Both the position numbers and the translations under genes were made by a program. Below are positions 1 to 8,201 of a stretch of DNA of 64,000 bases, in pieces. The stretch lies in the NCBI GenBank assembly GCA_017446095.1, contig JAFSRN010000018.1, positions 25,080 to 89,079 of the forward strand, in the 5' to 3' direction. The notes under the pieces are model-generated. The model had not been told where the DNA came from and searched no databases. It saw nothing but the letters and a program-made list of their open reading frames with translations. This stretch comes from Eubacterium sp. (lineage in GTDB: Bacteria > Bacillota > Clostridia > Oscillospirales > Acutalibacteraceae). Numbering within the stretch: position 1 is the first letter of the stretch; every line of letters begins with the position of its first letter.

Positions 1-417
1 CTCAAGCTCGACCGCGTGCTGTTTACCTCTACCCATTATCCTGCAAACTACGGCTTTATTCCGCGCACCTATGCAAGCGATAACGACCCGCTCGACGTGC
101 TTGTGCTGTGCAGCGAGATTATCCGCCCGATGACAATCGTTGAGTGCACGCCGATAGGTGTTCTGATTATGGAGGACAGCGGCGCAAGGGACGAAAAGAT
201 TATTGCCGTTCCCGTAAACGACCCGAACTATAACGGCTACACAAACATCGACCAGCTGCCTGTTCACCGCTTCGACGAAATCAAGCATTTCTTTGAGGTG
301 TACAAGTCGCTTGAGCACGACAAGGCAACCTCCGTAACGGAAGTTCAGCCGCGTGAAGTGGCGGAGGGAATTATTGAAGCCTGCATCGAAAACTACATAA
401 CTAAATTTCAGATGTAA
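1..417 (+). CDS. ppa: Inorganic pyrophosphatase, 5' end cut by window edge
   Basis: Soluble class A pyrophosphatase, which hydrolyses diphosphate to two phosphates and so drives nucleic-acid and aminoacyl-tRNA synthesis in the cytoplasm. The frame is open from base 1, so the start lies upstream of the window. The family runs to about 175 residues and 138 are visible, so a few dozen N-terminal residues are missing. The metal-binding signature DNDPLDV is present, preceded by HYPANYGFIPRT, which is typical of the family. The reading frame ends at TAA 415-417. The next gene has its own promoter, so this is probably the end of a transcription unit. Confidence 0.93.
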   Translation, partial: LKLDRVLFTSTHYPANYGFIPRTYASDNDPLDVLVLCSEIIRPMTIVECTPIGVLIMEDSGARDEKIIAVPVNDPNYNGYTNIDQLPVHRFDEIKHFFEVYKSLEHDKATSVTEVQPREVAEGIIEACIENYITKFQM

Positions 418-443
418 ATTCTGACAATTAATCGGCAAACAGG

Positions 444-471
444 TTGATTTTTTTGCGGATTTATGTATAAT
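444..471 (+). promoter_or_regulatory. Sigma-A promoter of the rubrerythrin gene
   Basis: TTGATT at 444-449 and TATAAT at 466-471 are separated by 16 bp, about 40 bp before the start codon at 510. The 5' leader carries a good Shine-Dalgarno (AAAGGAG) before ATG. No PerR-like box was recognised. Confidence 0.7.
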
Positions 472-509
472 GGTAAGAAAGTAATAAATTATTTTAAAGG
501 AGTAAAATT

Positions 510-1046
510 ATGGCAAAAAAATACTATTGTCCCGTATGCGGATACGAAAGTGACGAACCTATCGACGAGTGCCCTATCTGCCACGCAAAGATGGCTGTAA
601 GGGAAAACACTGACGAGCTGACATGGGCAGCAGAGCACGTTGTTGGCATCATCGACGGCGTTGACGAGGAAATCGTTCAGGGTCTGCGCGATAACTTCAA
701 CGGCGAATGCAGCGAAGTTGGTATGTACCTTGCAATGTCCAGAGTTGCTTTCAGAGAAGGCTACCCCGAAATCGGTCTTTACTGGGAAAAGGCTGCATGG
801 GAAGAGGCAGAGCACGCTGCTAAATTTGCAGAGATGCTTGGCGAAGTTCTTACCGACAGCACCAAAAAGAACCTCGAAATGCGCGTTGCAGCAGAAAACG
901 GCGCAACACAGGGCAAAACCGACCTTGCTAAAAAAGCAAAGGCACAGGGTCTTGACGCTATCCACGACACCGTTCACGAAATGGCACGCGACGAAGCAAG
1001 ACACGGAAAAGCTTTTGAAGGCTTACTTAAGAGATATTTTGGTTAA
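510..1046 (+). CDS. Reverse rubrerythrin (rubredoxin domain first)
   Basis: 178 residues. A rubredoxin-like FeS4 site (Cys7, Cys10, Cys21, Cys24) comes first, followed by a ferritin-like four-helix diiron domain from about residue 35. Diiron ligand motifs are visible in [18 protein letters not shown] and DEARHGKAF. Classical rubrerythrins have the rubredoxin at the C terminus; this inverted order is the reverse rubrerythrin type, known in Clostridium as an NADH-linked hydrogen peroxide and oxygen reductase that receives electrons through other carriers. It is monocistronic with its own promoter. The FprA and flavin reductase genes at 48-50 kb are plausible partners in oxygen defence, which is inference. 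The antisense open frame 489-1004 is a shadow. Confidence 0.93.
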   Translation: MAKKYYCPVCGYESDEPIDECPICHAKMAVRENTDELTWAAEHVVGIIDGVDEEIVQGLRDNFNGECSEVGMYLAMSRVAFREGYPEIGLYWEKAAWEEAEHAAKFAEMLGEVLTDSTKKNLEMRVAAENGATQGKTDLAKKAKAQGLDAIHDTVHEMARDEARHGKAFEGLLKRYFG

Positions 1047-1131
1047 TCAAACAATCGGGCACTGCGCTTTAAGTGCGGTGCCTTGCTTTTTGTGAATTAT
1101 TACCCCATGGCAGGGAGAAGGGAGGATACTT

Positions 1132-1335
1132 ATGCAGTACAAAACAGCTCAGGTGGTACTGAAAGAAAAGTTTATCGGTCACAACGCGAGAAATCTTTCC
1201 GAACTTGACAACGAGCTTAACAGGTGGGCGCAGCAAGGCTGGACGCTCCACACGATGACAACAACCGTTGCCGGCAACACAGGACTCGGCGGCGGCGATC
1301 GTACAGTATTTACTTTAGTATTTTATCATCAATAA
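1132..1335 (+). CDS. Small DUF4177-like protein
   Basis: 67 residues, no signal peptide. It matches the short DUF4177 pattern: an N-terminal beta strand (MQYKTAQVVL), a helix with LDNELNRWAQQGWTLHTM, and a final strand (VFTLVFYH). The family has no established function. A good Shine-Dalgarno (GGGAGG) precedes ATG 1132. A strong hairpin follows the stop codon, so it is probably a single-gene unit. Confidence 0.7.
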   Translation: MQYKTAQVVLKEKFIGHNARNLSELDNELNRWAQQGWTLHTMTTTVAGNTGLGGGDRTVFTLVFYHQ

Positions 1336-1342
1336 AATCAAC

Positions 1343-1370
1343 AAACCGCCCGCATCTTCGCGGGCGGTTT
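1343..1370 (+). terminator. Terminator-like hairpin after the DUF4177-like gene
   Basis: AAACCGCCCGC at 1343-1353 pairs perfectly with 1360-1370 around loop ATCTTC. The right arm ends in TTT but no long T run follows. A near copy of the same stem lies at 1646-1673 with a longer T tract. Confidence 0.6.
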
Positions 1371-1645
1371 CAGCGTGTCGAAAAACCCAAGAAACAAATT
1401 CGACACGCTGTGAGGATGAACGAAAAAGATGAAGAATCCCGTTTTCTTGCGAGCTTTGCTGTACGACGGTACCGCTTGTGAGCAAAAAACGGGAAACGCC
1501 AAAACCCGCAGGAACTCAATGTTTCTGCGGGTTTTCATTGATGTTATTTATCAGGTGCTTCGCACGCGGAGCGTCGGGGACGCCGCTCCCTACTATTTCT
1601 CATAAATAGTATTTCGGCATGGTTATGCACTTTTTCGACAGCCTC

Positions 1646-1675
1646 AAACCGCCCGCATTTTTGCGGGCGGTTTTT
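1646..1675 (+). terminator. Second copy of the GC-rich hairpin, with T tract
   Basis: A 12-bp stem (AAACCGCCCGCA with its complement) has a TTTT-type loop and is followed by TTTTT. It shares almost its whole stem with the hairpin 300 bp upstream. It would insulate the transpeptidase promoter from upstream transcription. Confidence 0.6.
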
Positions 1676-1725
1676 GCACGTTTCGACTATTTGGTTACAA
1701 AACGGTAATAAACTTAAAATCGTGA

Positions 1726-1754
1726 TTGACAAACATATTTAATTGTATTAATAT
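1726..1754 (+). promoter_or_regulatory. Promoter of the L,D-transpeptidase gene
   Basis: A perfect TTGACA at 1726-1731, a 17-bp spacer and TAATAT at 1749-1754. The gene starts at 1788 after a GAGAAAG Shine-Dalgarno. Confidence 0.75.
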
Positions 1755-1787
1755 GTATTTACTAAAAATTCAAGACAGGAGAAAGTT

Positions 1788-2948
1788 ATGAAAAAGACAA
1801 TGATTAAAAAGTTAAGCATTGCGGTTGTGTTTGTTCTTATTTTCAGCCTTATCACAAGCACTGCGGCGTTTGCTATTCCTGCTGACGGCTGGAATGAAGA
1901 CCAGACCATGTACTACTCTGACGGCGCTGCTCTGACAGGTTTACAGAAGATTGACGGTGAATATTATCTGTTCTCCGACTCCGGCGTATTGAGATACGGC
2001 TGGAAGAACTATAACGGCGCAAGATATTATTTTGACGAAGATGAAGACGGCGCTGCTGCAAAGGGTCTTACAAATATTAACGGCGCTTATTATTTCTTTA
2101 ATAACAACACTGCAAAGATGCTCAAGGGCTGGCAGACAGTTAACGGCAAAAAGTCACGTTTCAGTCCTAAAGACGGCAAGGCTTTAACAGGTCTTAAGAA
2201 GGTTGGCAAGTTCTACTACGGCTTCACAAAGCGTGGCGAACTCAGATACGGCTGGAAGAACATCAACGGCCAGCGTTTCTACTTCAACCCCAAGAGCGGT
2301 AAAGCCGTAACAGGCTTCAAGAAGATCAAAGGCGGTTACTACTACTTCAGCAAGGGCGCAAGAATGCAGACCGGCTGGAAGACCGTTAAGGGCTATAAGT
2401 ATTACTTCAACACCGAAAAAGGCTCAAACTACGGCAGAGCTTTAACAGGCGGCAACTACGTTGACGGCACTTACTACAAGTTCAACAACAAGGGTCAGCT
2501 CATCACTCCTGAAATGAAGATGACCTCCCGCGCACAGAAGTATACAAGCGATACAAATTACCTTATTCTTGTTAACAAATCCACACACAGAGTTGGTATT
2601 TTCAAGCGCAACGACGGCGACTGGAAGATGATTAAGTACTACCTCTGCACAATCGGCGCACCCGGCACACCCACACCGTCCGGTACGTTCAGAATGGGCT
2701 ACGGCAGAACTTCCTTCCATCAACGTTACTTCGATTCAGGCGCAATCCGCTGCTGGTATGCTTCCAACTTCTATGGCGAATACCACTTCCATTCGGTACT
2801 TTATGTACCTGCAAGCGGTCCGTACCGCATTGCTTACGGTCAGCTCGGTGCTAACCTTTCACACGGTTGCATCCGCCTTAAGCTCGAAAACGCAAAGTGG
2901 ATTTATGACAACATCCCGAGAGGAACAAAGGTTGTAATCTACTCATAA
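1788..2948 (+). CDS. Secreted L,D-transpeptidase with cell-wall-binding repeats
   Basis: 386 residues. A lysine-rich start and a hydrophobic stretch ending near AFA (about residue 29) form a signal peptide. Residues of about 30-235 are aromatic/glycine repeats of the choline/glucan-binding type, with recurring GWK-NG-YYF and TGLKK motifs. The C-terminal third is a YkuD domain with the catalytic signature SHGCIRL (Cys361) and an upstream conserved histidine in YHFHS. The family crosslinks peptidoglycan stem peptides (3-3 links) or attaches proteins to the wall, outside the membrane. The gene stands alone between its own promoter and a bidirectional terminator shared with the convergent dinB. 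The ligand of the repeats is not known from sequence. Confidence 0.9.
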   Translation: MKKTMIKKLSIAVVFVLIFSLITSTAAFAIPADGWNEDQTMYYSDGAALTGLQKIDGEYYLFSDSGVLRYGWKNYNGARYYFDEDEDGAAAKGLTNINGAYYFFNNNTAKMLKGWQTVNGKKSRFSPKDGKALTGLKKVGKFYYGFTKRGELRYGWKNINGQRFYFNPKSGKAVTGFKKIKGGYYYFSKGARMQTGWKTVKGYKYYFNTEKGSNYGRALTGGNYVDGTYYKFNNKGQLITPEMKMTSRAQKYTSDTNYLILVNKSTHRVGIFKRNDGDWKMIKYYLCTIGAPGTPTPSGTFRMGYGRTSFHQRYFDSGAIRCWYASNFYGEYHFHSVLYVPASGPYRIAYGQLGANLSHGCIRLKLENAKWIYDNIPRGTKVVIYS

Positions 2949-2957
2949 GTACAAATT

Positions 2958-2983
2958 AAAAGTCCCGATTGTTCGGGACTTTT
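2958..2983. terminator. Bidirectional terminator between L,D-transpeptidase and dinB
   Basis: An 11-bp perfect stem AAAAGTCCCGA/TCGGGACTTTT has loop TTGT, with T-rich sequence on the plus side and a T-rich tail on the minus side. It lies between the stop codons of two convergent genes. Confidence 0.85.
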
Positions 2984-2988
2984 TTTAT

Positions 2989-4227
2989 TTACGCAAAGTA
3001 ACCTATAGGGTGGATTATATGCTCGTCGTGCGGGTTGAAGTCGGACAAATCCGCCGTGCGCATCTGGCACGCTTTCTGTATGCAGTAGTGCCCGAAACGG
3101 CGGCGCAAAACGTCCACGGTGTTCTCGATTTTTTCAATTTTTTCCCTGCGCTCGGCGGTGCCCGCAAGGTCAAACTGCTCGCAGTATTCCCAGTCAAAAT
3201 CGCTGACGGAAATGCCCATTGAGCGTATGTTTGCGCCCCAGTGATAATTGCTTTTAAACAGCGCCATACCTGCGTCAAAAATCTCTGTGCTGAGGTTGGT
3301 CGGCGCGGCAAGCTTTGTCTGCCGTGTGAAGGAAACAAGCTTTGTATCGCGCACGCTAATTGTAACGGTTTTGCCCTTAAAACCCTGCTCGCGCAGGCGC
3401 TCGGCAACGCTTTCCGCAAGCACGCGCAAAACGGTGGCAACGTCGCTGTCGTTAACCAGGTCGCGCGGTGTGGTGGTGGAATTTCCAACGCTCTTAACAT
3501 CACGGATTTCATCCTTGTGGCGCACGGGCATATCGTCAAGGCCGTTTGCAAATTTGTGCAGCGTGTCGCCGTTTTTGCCGAAAACGCTGCGCAAAAATTT
3601 TATATCCGTATTAGCAAGCTCGCCTATGGTGTAAATGCCGTAGGCGTGCAGTGTTTTTGTGGTGCTGCGCCCTACAAAAAGCAGGTCGGAACAGGGGAGT
3701 TCCCACGCGATTTTGCGGAAGTTATCAGAGCCTATGCGCGTGATTGCGTCGGGCTTTTTGTAATCGGAGCCGAGCTTTGCGAATATCTTGTTAAAGCTGA
3801 CGCCGATGCTTACCGTGATGCCGAGTTCGGACTTAATTCGGTGCCGTATTTCCTTTGCAATTTCCATCGCGCTTTGCGTGTTGCCCGTCACGTCAAGCCA
3901 GCTTTCGTCAAGACCGAACGGCTCAATGTATTCGCTGTAATCCTCGTACACCCTGCGGCACAGTTTGGAAAATCGCAGGTACAGCGGATAGTTCGGCGGT
4001 ACGACGATAAGGTCAGGGCATTTCTGGTACGCCTTCCACAGCGGCTCGCCGACGGTCAGCCCGTATTTTGACGCTATTTCGTTTTTTGTGAGTATAATTC
4101 CGTGACGCGTTTCGGGATTTCCGCCCACGGCAACGGGTTTATCCCTGATTTCCGGGCGGTAAAGACATTCTACCGACGCGTAAAATTTGTTGCAGTCAAC
4201 GTGCAGTATCGAGCGTTCCATTTGCAC
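2989..4227 (-). CDS. dinB: DNA polymerase IV, Y family
   Basis: 412 residues. Error-prone translesion polymerase. The palm is shown by LHVDCNKFYASVE (metal ligand Asp11, probable steric-gate Tyr16) and GLDESWLD (Asp107, Glu108). The thumb with helix-hairpin-helix is near residues 180-235 (ELPCSDLLFVGRSTTKTL, GIYTIGELA), and the little-finger domain follows. The length is somewhat above the usual 350-400 residues. The C terminus IGYFA has no obvious beta-clamp motif. The promoter carries LexA-like boxes, so SOS induction is likely. The long plus-strand frames across this gene are antisense shadows. Confidence 0.92.
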   Translation of the reverse strand: MQMERSILHVDCNKFYASVECLYRPEIRDKPVAVGGNPETRHGIILTKNEIASKYGLTVGEPLWKAYQKCPDLIVVPPNYPLYLRFSKLCRRVYEDYSEYIEPFGLDESWLDVTGNTQSAMEIAKEIRHRIKSELGITVSIGVSFNKIFAKLGSDYKKPDAITRIGSDNFRKIAWELPCSDLLFVGRSTTKTLHAYGIYTIGELANTDIKFLRSVFGKNGDTLHKFANGLDDMPVRHKDEIRDVKSVGNSTTTPRDLVNDSDVATVLRVLAESVAERLREQGFKGKTVTISVRDTKLVSFTRQTKLAAPTNLSTEIFDAGMALFKSNYHWGANIRSMGISVSDFDWEYCEQFDLAGTAERREKIEKIENTVDVLRRRFGHYCIQKACQMRTADLSDFNPHDEHIIHPIGYFA

Positions 4228-4235
4228 AACCTCTA

Positions 4236-4284
4236 TCGAACATTCGTTTTACTCTATTATAATACAACAAATGTTCGATTTCAA
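4236..4284 (-). promoter_or_regulatory. dinB promoter with two LexA-like operators
   Basis: On the minus strand TTGAAA (4284-4279), a 17-bp spacer and TATAAT (4261-4256) form a sigma-A promoter. The spacer holds TCGAACATTTGTT (4278-4266), and a second box, CGAACATTCGTTT, is written on the plus strand at 4237-4249, just downstream of the -10. Both fit GAAC-N4-GTT, close to the Firmicutes LexA box CGAAC-N4-GTTCG. Occupancy of either site would block initiation, so SOS control is inferred. Confidence 0.75.
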
Positions 4285-4389
4285 GCCATAGATATGGTAG
4301 TCCGGCGCAGGCTGCGGCACAATTAGTGTTAAAAATATTGCAATTTATAATAAAAGGTGATATTATACTAATTTCAGGAGGGCAAAACT

Positions 4390-5655
4390 ATGACCAAATA
4401 CACAGATATGAATCAGGAACAACTGCTTGCAGAGCAGGCGGTTTTAAAAAAGAGATTTGAAGAATATAAAGCAATGGGACTCAAGCTTGATATGTCGCGC
4501 GGCAAGCCGTCAAAGGAACAGCTTGACCTTTCTATGGATTTGCTTGCAGATACCGATTACGTTGAGGACGGCATTGATTTAAGGAACTACGGCTTACTCG
4601 ACGGTATCCCGAGCTGCAAAAAACTGTTTGCAGACCTGCTCGGCGTTGAGCCGAAGAATATCCTCATCGGTCCGAACGCCAGCCTTTCGCTTATGTTCGA
4701 TTACATTGCGCAGGCGTATTCGCACGGCGTTATGGGCAGCACTCCGTGGAGCAAGCTGCCCGAGGTTAAGTTTATCTGCCCCGTGCCGGGTTACGACAGA
4801 CACTTCACTATCCTCGAATACTTTGGCATCAAGATGATATGCGTGCCGATGACGGACGAGGGTCCCGATATGGACAGGATAGAAGCGCTTGTAAAGGACT
4901 TCAGCGTCAAGGGTATGTTCTGCGTTCCGAAGTACTCCAATCCGCAGGGCATTACATATTCCGACGAGGTTGTTAAGCGCATTGCGGCGCTCAAGCCCGC
5001 GGCAAAGGACTTCAGAGTTATCTGGGATAACGCGTATATTATTCACGAGATTTACGACGAGGGCGACGAGCTTCTTAACATCTTCGACGAACTGCCGAAG
5101 CACGGCAACGAAGATATGGTTATTGAGGTTTGCTCTACGTCCAAAATGACCTTCCCCGGTGCAGGTGTTTCCGCACTTGCGGCGAGTGACGGCAACATTG
5201 CGGATATCCTCAGACGTCTTAACTGCCAGACTATCAGTTACGATAAGATGAATCAGCACCGCCACGTTCAGTTTTTCGGCGATGTTGATGGCATAAAAGA
5301 GCATATGAAAAAGCACGCCGCTATTATGAAGCCGAAGTTTGAAATGGTGCTTAACCACCTTGAAAATGAGCTTGGCGGCAGAGGCATTGCAAGCTGGATT
5401 GAACCGCGCGGCGGCTACTTTATCAGCCTTGATGTTATGGACGGCTGCGCAAAAAGAGCGGGCGAACTCTGCAAGGAAGCAGGCGTTGTGCTCACAAACG
5501 TAGGCGCAACCTACCCCTACGGCAAAGACCCCAAAAACAGCAACATCCGTATTGCGCCTTCGCTTCCGCCGGTTGAAGAACTTGACCTCGCGGCGCAGAT
5601 TCTCTGCGTAAGCGTAAGGCTTGCGGCGCTTGAAGCACTGGTGGCTGAGTTATGA
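4390..5655 (+). CDS. Class Ic aspartate aminotransferase-like PLP enzyme
   Basis: 421 residues. A fold-type I PLP enzyme of the group first labelled MocR-type/alanine-glyoxylate aminotransferase and later shown to include class Ic aspartate aminotransferases. Visible motifs are MSRGKPSKEQ near residue 36, GPNASLSLMFDY (cofactor phosphate cup), PVPGYDRHF, the aspartate region IWDNAYIIHE, the lysine motif CSTSKMTFPGAG (Schiff-base Lys) and EPRGGYFISLD. It would interconvert aspartate and oxaloacetate. ATG 4390 follows AGGAGGG. It overlaps the next gene by four bases (ATGA), implying translational coupling. Substrate choice within the subfamily is inferred. Confidence 0.85.
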   Translation: MTKYTDMNQEQLLAEQAVLKKRFEEYKAMGLKLDMSRGKPSKEQLDLSMDLLADTDYVEDGIDLRNYGLLDGIPSCKKLFADLLGVEPKNILIGPNASLSLMFDYIAQAYSHGVMGSTPWSKLPEVKFICPVPGYDRHFTILEYFGIKMICVPMTDEGPDMDRIEALVKDFSVKGMFCVPKYSNPQGITYSDEVVKRIAALKPAAKDFRVIWDNAYIIHEIYDEGDELLNIFDELPKHGNEDMVIEVCSTSKMTFPGAGVSALAASDGNIADILRRLNCQTISYDKMNQHRHVQFFGDVDGIKEHMKKHAAIMKPKFEMVLNHLENELGGRGIASWIEPRGGYFISLDVMDGCAKRAGELCKEAGVVLTNVGATYPYGKDPKNSNIRIAPSLPPVEELDLAAQILCVSVRLAALEALVAEL

Positions 5656-6449
5656 AAATAGGTGCGTCCACCTCATGCTTCTACCCGATGCTGACGGAAA
5701 AATCGCTTGACCGCGTGATTGACCTCGGCTTTGAAGTGTGCGAAATATTTTTTAATTCCTCTTGCGAGCTTGAGGATAACTTTACTAAAGAAATGCGTAA
5801 GCACGCCGATTCTGCAGGCGCGCAGATTGTGTCGGTGCATCCGTTTTCGTCGTTTATAGAAAACACCTGCATCTTCGGCGAATATCAGCGCCGCTACGAT
5901 GATTTTATCGACCTGTACAAAAAGCAGTGCCACGCGGCGGCGGTGCTCGGCGCGGACATTGTGGTTATCCACGGCGCGTACGCTGTGCAGAAAAGGGATA
6001 TACCCGAGGAACTGTATTTTGACCGCTTTGCAAAGCTGATTGAATTCGGTAAAGCCGAGGGCGTAAGAGTGTGCCAGGAAAATGTTGTGCGCTTCCGCTC
6101 ACAGTCGCTTGATTTCTTAAAGCGTATGCGCGACGTGTTCGGCGACGATTTCAATATGGTGTTCGACGTAAAGCAGGCTATACGTTCAGGCTACGACCCG
6201 TTTGAAGTGGCAGAGGCGATGAAGGACAGCATTGTTCACCTGCATCTCAGCGATAACACGCCCGACTGCGACTGCCTGCCGCCCGGCAAAGGCAACTTTG
6301 ATTTTAAGCGCCTGTTCGATCTTATGAACAGCGCAGACTACAGCGGCAACGCCGTGATTGAGATTTACTCAAAAGGGCTTGAGGTCGAAAACGAGCTGCG
6401 TTCAAGTAAGGAATTTTTTGATAAAATGGATTTAAATGTTAAGTGTTGA
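5652..6449 (+). CDS. TIM-barrel sugar phosphate isomerase/epimerase-like protein
   Basis: 265 residues, AP-endonuclease-2-type TIM barrel (xylose isomerase-like). It has repeated strand-end acidic and histidine residues: VSVHPF, VVIHGAY, CQENVVRF, MVFDVKQA, VHLHLSDN and AVIEIYS, consistent with a divalent-metal site. The start overlaps the aminotransferase stop (ATGA), so the two are one unit; the substrate cannot be read from sequence. The last codons and the TGA stop lie inside a tandem 7-mer array (TGTTAAG, TGTTGAG, TGTTACG), so a repeat insertion has probably rewritten the C terminus. Confidence 0.8.
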   Translation: MKIGASTSCFYPMLTEKSLDRVIDLGFEVCEIFFNSSCELEDNFTKEMRKHADSAGAQIVSVHPFSSFIENTCIFGEYQRRYDDFIDLYKKQCHAAAVLGADIVVIHGAYAVQKRDIPEELYFDRFAKLIEFGKAEGVRVCQENVVRFRSQSLDFLKRMRDVFGDDFNMVFDVKQAIRSGYDPFEVAEAMKDSIVHLHLSDNTPDCDCLPPGKGNFDFKRLFDLMNSADYSGNAVIEIYSKGLEVENELRSSKEFFDKMDLNVKC

Positions 6450-6602
6450 GTGTTACGCTTAATGACGGGCTCCCCTTGGAGCGGGCGCCTCACCCTTTTG
6501 TCTCGCAAGCTCGACATTTCCCCTCACAGGGGAATTACCCGTACCCAATTATAATGGGTGCGGACGAAGTCCGACCGAAAGCTTAAAACTTAAAACTTAA
6601 AA
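6437..6602. repeat. Heptad-armed intergenic element, long form (copy 1, reverse)
   Basis: Left arm: three 7-mers from 6437 (TGTTAAG, TGTTGAG, TGTTACG). Right arm: CTTAAAA three times, 6582-6602. Between them lies a hairpin cassette (about 6464-6540) and the core CAATTATAATGGGTGCGGAC with the hairpin CGGAC-GAA-GTCCG. In reverse complement the whole element aligns with the copy at 10506-10690, including the cassette. Confidence 0.8.
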
Positions 6603-6611
6603 CAAATAACT

Positions 6612-7499
6612 ATGACTAAAATGAGTAACAAGACAAAGGGAATACTGTGCATACTCTTTTCCGCCTTAAGTTTCAGCGGTATGAGTTCGTTCATCAACCT
6701 TTCGGGCGATTTACCAACGCCGCAAAAGGTGTTTTTCCGCAACCTTGTTGCTCTTTTTATTGCCTCGATTACGCTGGCTGTCAAGCACGAGCCGTTTCGC
6801 CCTGCAAAGGGCTGCTTCAAGTATCACATTCTGCGCTCAACTATGGGGCTTGCAGGCGTGTTCGGCAACTTCTACGCAACAACGCATATGTCGCACACGG
6901 CGGACGCGGCAATGCTAAACAAGATGTCGCCGTTTTTTACACTTATATTTTCCGCAATCTTCCTGCGCGAAAAGGTTAAGCCAAAGCAGGCGCTTGCAAT
7001 AATCGGTGCGTTCATCGGAGCGATGTTTGTAATCAAGCCGTCGTTTTCAAACGTGGAACTGCTGCCGTCGCTTGCAGGATTTTTCGGCGGTCTCGGCGCA
7101 GGCGCGGCGTACACCTGCGTGCGCCATATGGGCAATAAAGGCGAAAACGGACACTTTACCGTGTTTTTCTTCTCTGCGTTTTCCGTTGCGGTAACAGCGC
7201 CGTATCTTATCTTTTTCTACCAGCCTATGAGCACTAAACAGCTGATATATCTTCTGCTTGTCGGCATCTGTGCCGCAGGCGGACAGTACGGAATCACTGC
7301 GGCGTACACCTTTGCGCCGAGCAGGGAAATCTCGGTTTACGACTACTCAAATATAATTTTCACGGCGATAGAGGGCTACTTGTTCCTCGGTCACCAAATA
7401 CCAGATTTGCTGTCAGTTGTGGGCTATTTTGTTATCTGTTTAATGGCTGTCTGGATGTTTTTCTACAACAAAAAGGAATACTCTTTAAAAAACGCCTGA
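6612..7499 (+). CDS. EamA/DMT-family transporter
   Basis: 295 residues with about ten hydrophobic segments in two EamA repeats (about 10-140 and 155-290). The first repeat carries FFRNLVALFIA and TMGLAGVFGNFYATTHMSHTADAAMLNKMSPFF, and the second carries AAGGQYGITAAYTFAPSREISVYDYSNIIF, both typical of drug/metabolite transporters. The substrate is unknown. Odd point: there is no clear Shine-Dalgarno, because a CTTAAAA tandem array ends 10 bases before ATG 6612. Translation may depend on the repeat leader or start at ATG 6621. Confidence 0.85.
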   Translation: MTKMSNKTKGILCILFSALSFSGMSSFINLSGDLPTPQKVFFRNLVALFIASITLAVKHEPFRPAKGCFKYHILRSTMGLAGVFGNFYATTHMSHTADAAMLNKMSPFFTLIFSAIFLREKVKPKQALAIIGAFIGAMFVIKPSFSNVELLPSLAGFFGGLGAGAAYTCVRHMGNKGENGHFTVFFFSAFSVAVTAPYLIFFYQPMSTKQLIYLLLVGICAAGGQYGITAAYTFAPSREISVYDYSNIIFTAIEGYLFLGHQIPDLLSVVGYFVICLMAVWMFFYNKKEYSLKNA

Positions 7500-7598
7500 T
7501 TTTATCAATATATTGTTGTAAAGTAAAAATACTTGCATTTTTCTATATGTTGTGTTATAATATGTTTCACAGTGAAAAAACGAGGAGGATTTTTAACA

Positions 7599-8051
7599 AT
7601 GAAATGCCCATTTTGTTCATTCACAGACAGTAAGGTAATCGACTCTCGTCCAACGGATGAAAACGAACGCATCCGCCGCCGCAGGGAGTGTCTGCAGTGC
7701 GGTAAAAGATTTACTACTTATGAGATTATTGAGGACGTTCCGATTATCGTAATCAAGAAGGATAAGTCACGCGAGGTATTTGACCGCAACAAGATTCTTA
7801 AAGGTATGCTTCGTGCGTGCGAAAAAAGGCACGTTACAATCAACGACCTTGAGGCTAAAATCAGCGAGATTGAAACTGCGCTGCAGTCGTCCGTTGACCG
7901 CGAGGTTACATCGGCGCGCATCGGCGAGCTGATTATGGAAAAGCTTAAGGATATCGACGAAGTTGCATACGTTCGCTTTGCTTCGGTATACAAGGAATTC
8001 GACTCGGCAGAAGCCTTCCGCGAGGAACTTGCAAAACTTAAAGAGGATTAA
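7599..8051 (+). CDS. nrdR: Transcriptional repressor NrdR
   Basis: 150 residues. N-terminal zinc ribbon with Cys3, Cys6, Cys31 and Cys34, basic [19 protein letters not shown], and an ATP-cone of about residues 46-136. The family senses dATP/ATP and represses ribonucleotide reductase genes; no nrd gene lies in the window. ATG 7599 is chosen over an upstream ATG at 7533 because GAGGAGG lies just before it and the protein then starts MKCPFC, as in the family. Confidence 0.95.
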   Translation: MKCPFCSFTDSKVIDSRPTDENERIRRRRECLQCGKRFTTYEIIEDVPIIVIKKDKSREVFDRNKILKGMLRACEKRHVTINDLEAKISEIETALQSSVDREVTSARIGELIMEKLKDIDEVAYVRFASVYKEFDSAEAFREELAKLKED

Positions 8052-8052
8052 T

Positions 8053-8082
8053 AAAATGCTTCCGAAACTTCGGAAGCATTTT
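8053..8082 (+). terminator. nrdR terminator
   Basis: The near-perfect palindrome AAAATGCTTCCGAA/TTCGGAAGCATTTT (14 bp, very short loop) is followed by more T, directly after the nrdR stop codon. Confidence 0.88.
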
Positions 8083-8099
8083 TTACTATTTTGCCTTCC

Positions 8100-8200
8100 C
8101 CTTGAGGTACTCCCCGATTAACGGGGAGATGTCACAAAGTGACAGAGGGGTGCGTCTGCGCAAGCAAAAGGTGGCTGCCGCAGGCAGACGGATGAGGTGT
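8100..8200. repeat. Hairpin cassette related to the insert of heptad elements
   Basis: CTCCCCG/CGGGGAG (8110-8128), TGTCAC-AAA-GTGACA (8130-8144) and a GTCTGC/GCAGAC pair follow one another. The order GGGG, ATGTCAC, GTGACA, AGGGG repeats that of the cassettes at 6464-6540 and 10580-10640. It has no 7-mer arms here and lies in the convergent gap between nrdR and a minus-strand gene. Confidence 0.65.
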
Positions 8201-8201
8201 G

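Larger units (their letters stand above)
1336..1725. repeat. Gene-free stretch of stacked palindromes
   Basis: This intergenic stretch holds no credible gene. It contains successive inverted repeats: a terminator-like 11-bp stem at 1343-1370; a 12-bp repeat CAGCGTGTCGAA at 1371-1382 with its complement at 1399-1410; a 15-bp stem with one G-T pair at 1501-1535; a GTAGGG-type hairpin at 1568-1593 read on the minus strand; ACTATTT/AAATAGT at 1592-1610; and a second nearly identical copy of the first stem (AAACCGCCCGCA) at 1646-1673. The fragment TTTTTCGAC near 1630 recurs beside other repeats in the window. This is probably a nest of palindromic repeats. Confidence 0.6.

Noticed and set aside
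489-1004. Minus-strand frame of 171 codons over the rubrerythrin gene
   Set aside because: Cys/Phe/Val-rich antisense shadow; the plus-strand gene has a promoter, a ribosome-binding site and a family match.
3241-4071. Long plus-strand open frame of 276 codons
   Set aside because: It lies wholly antisense to dinB, has no ribosome-binding site and a Cys/Ala/Val-rich composition typical of the opposite strand of a coding gene.
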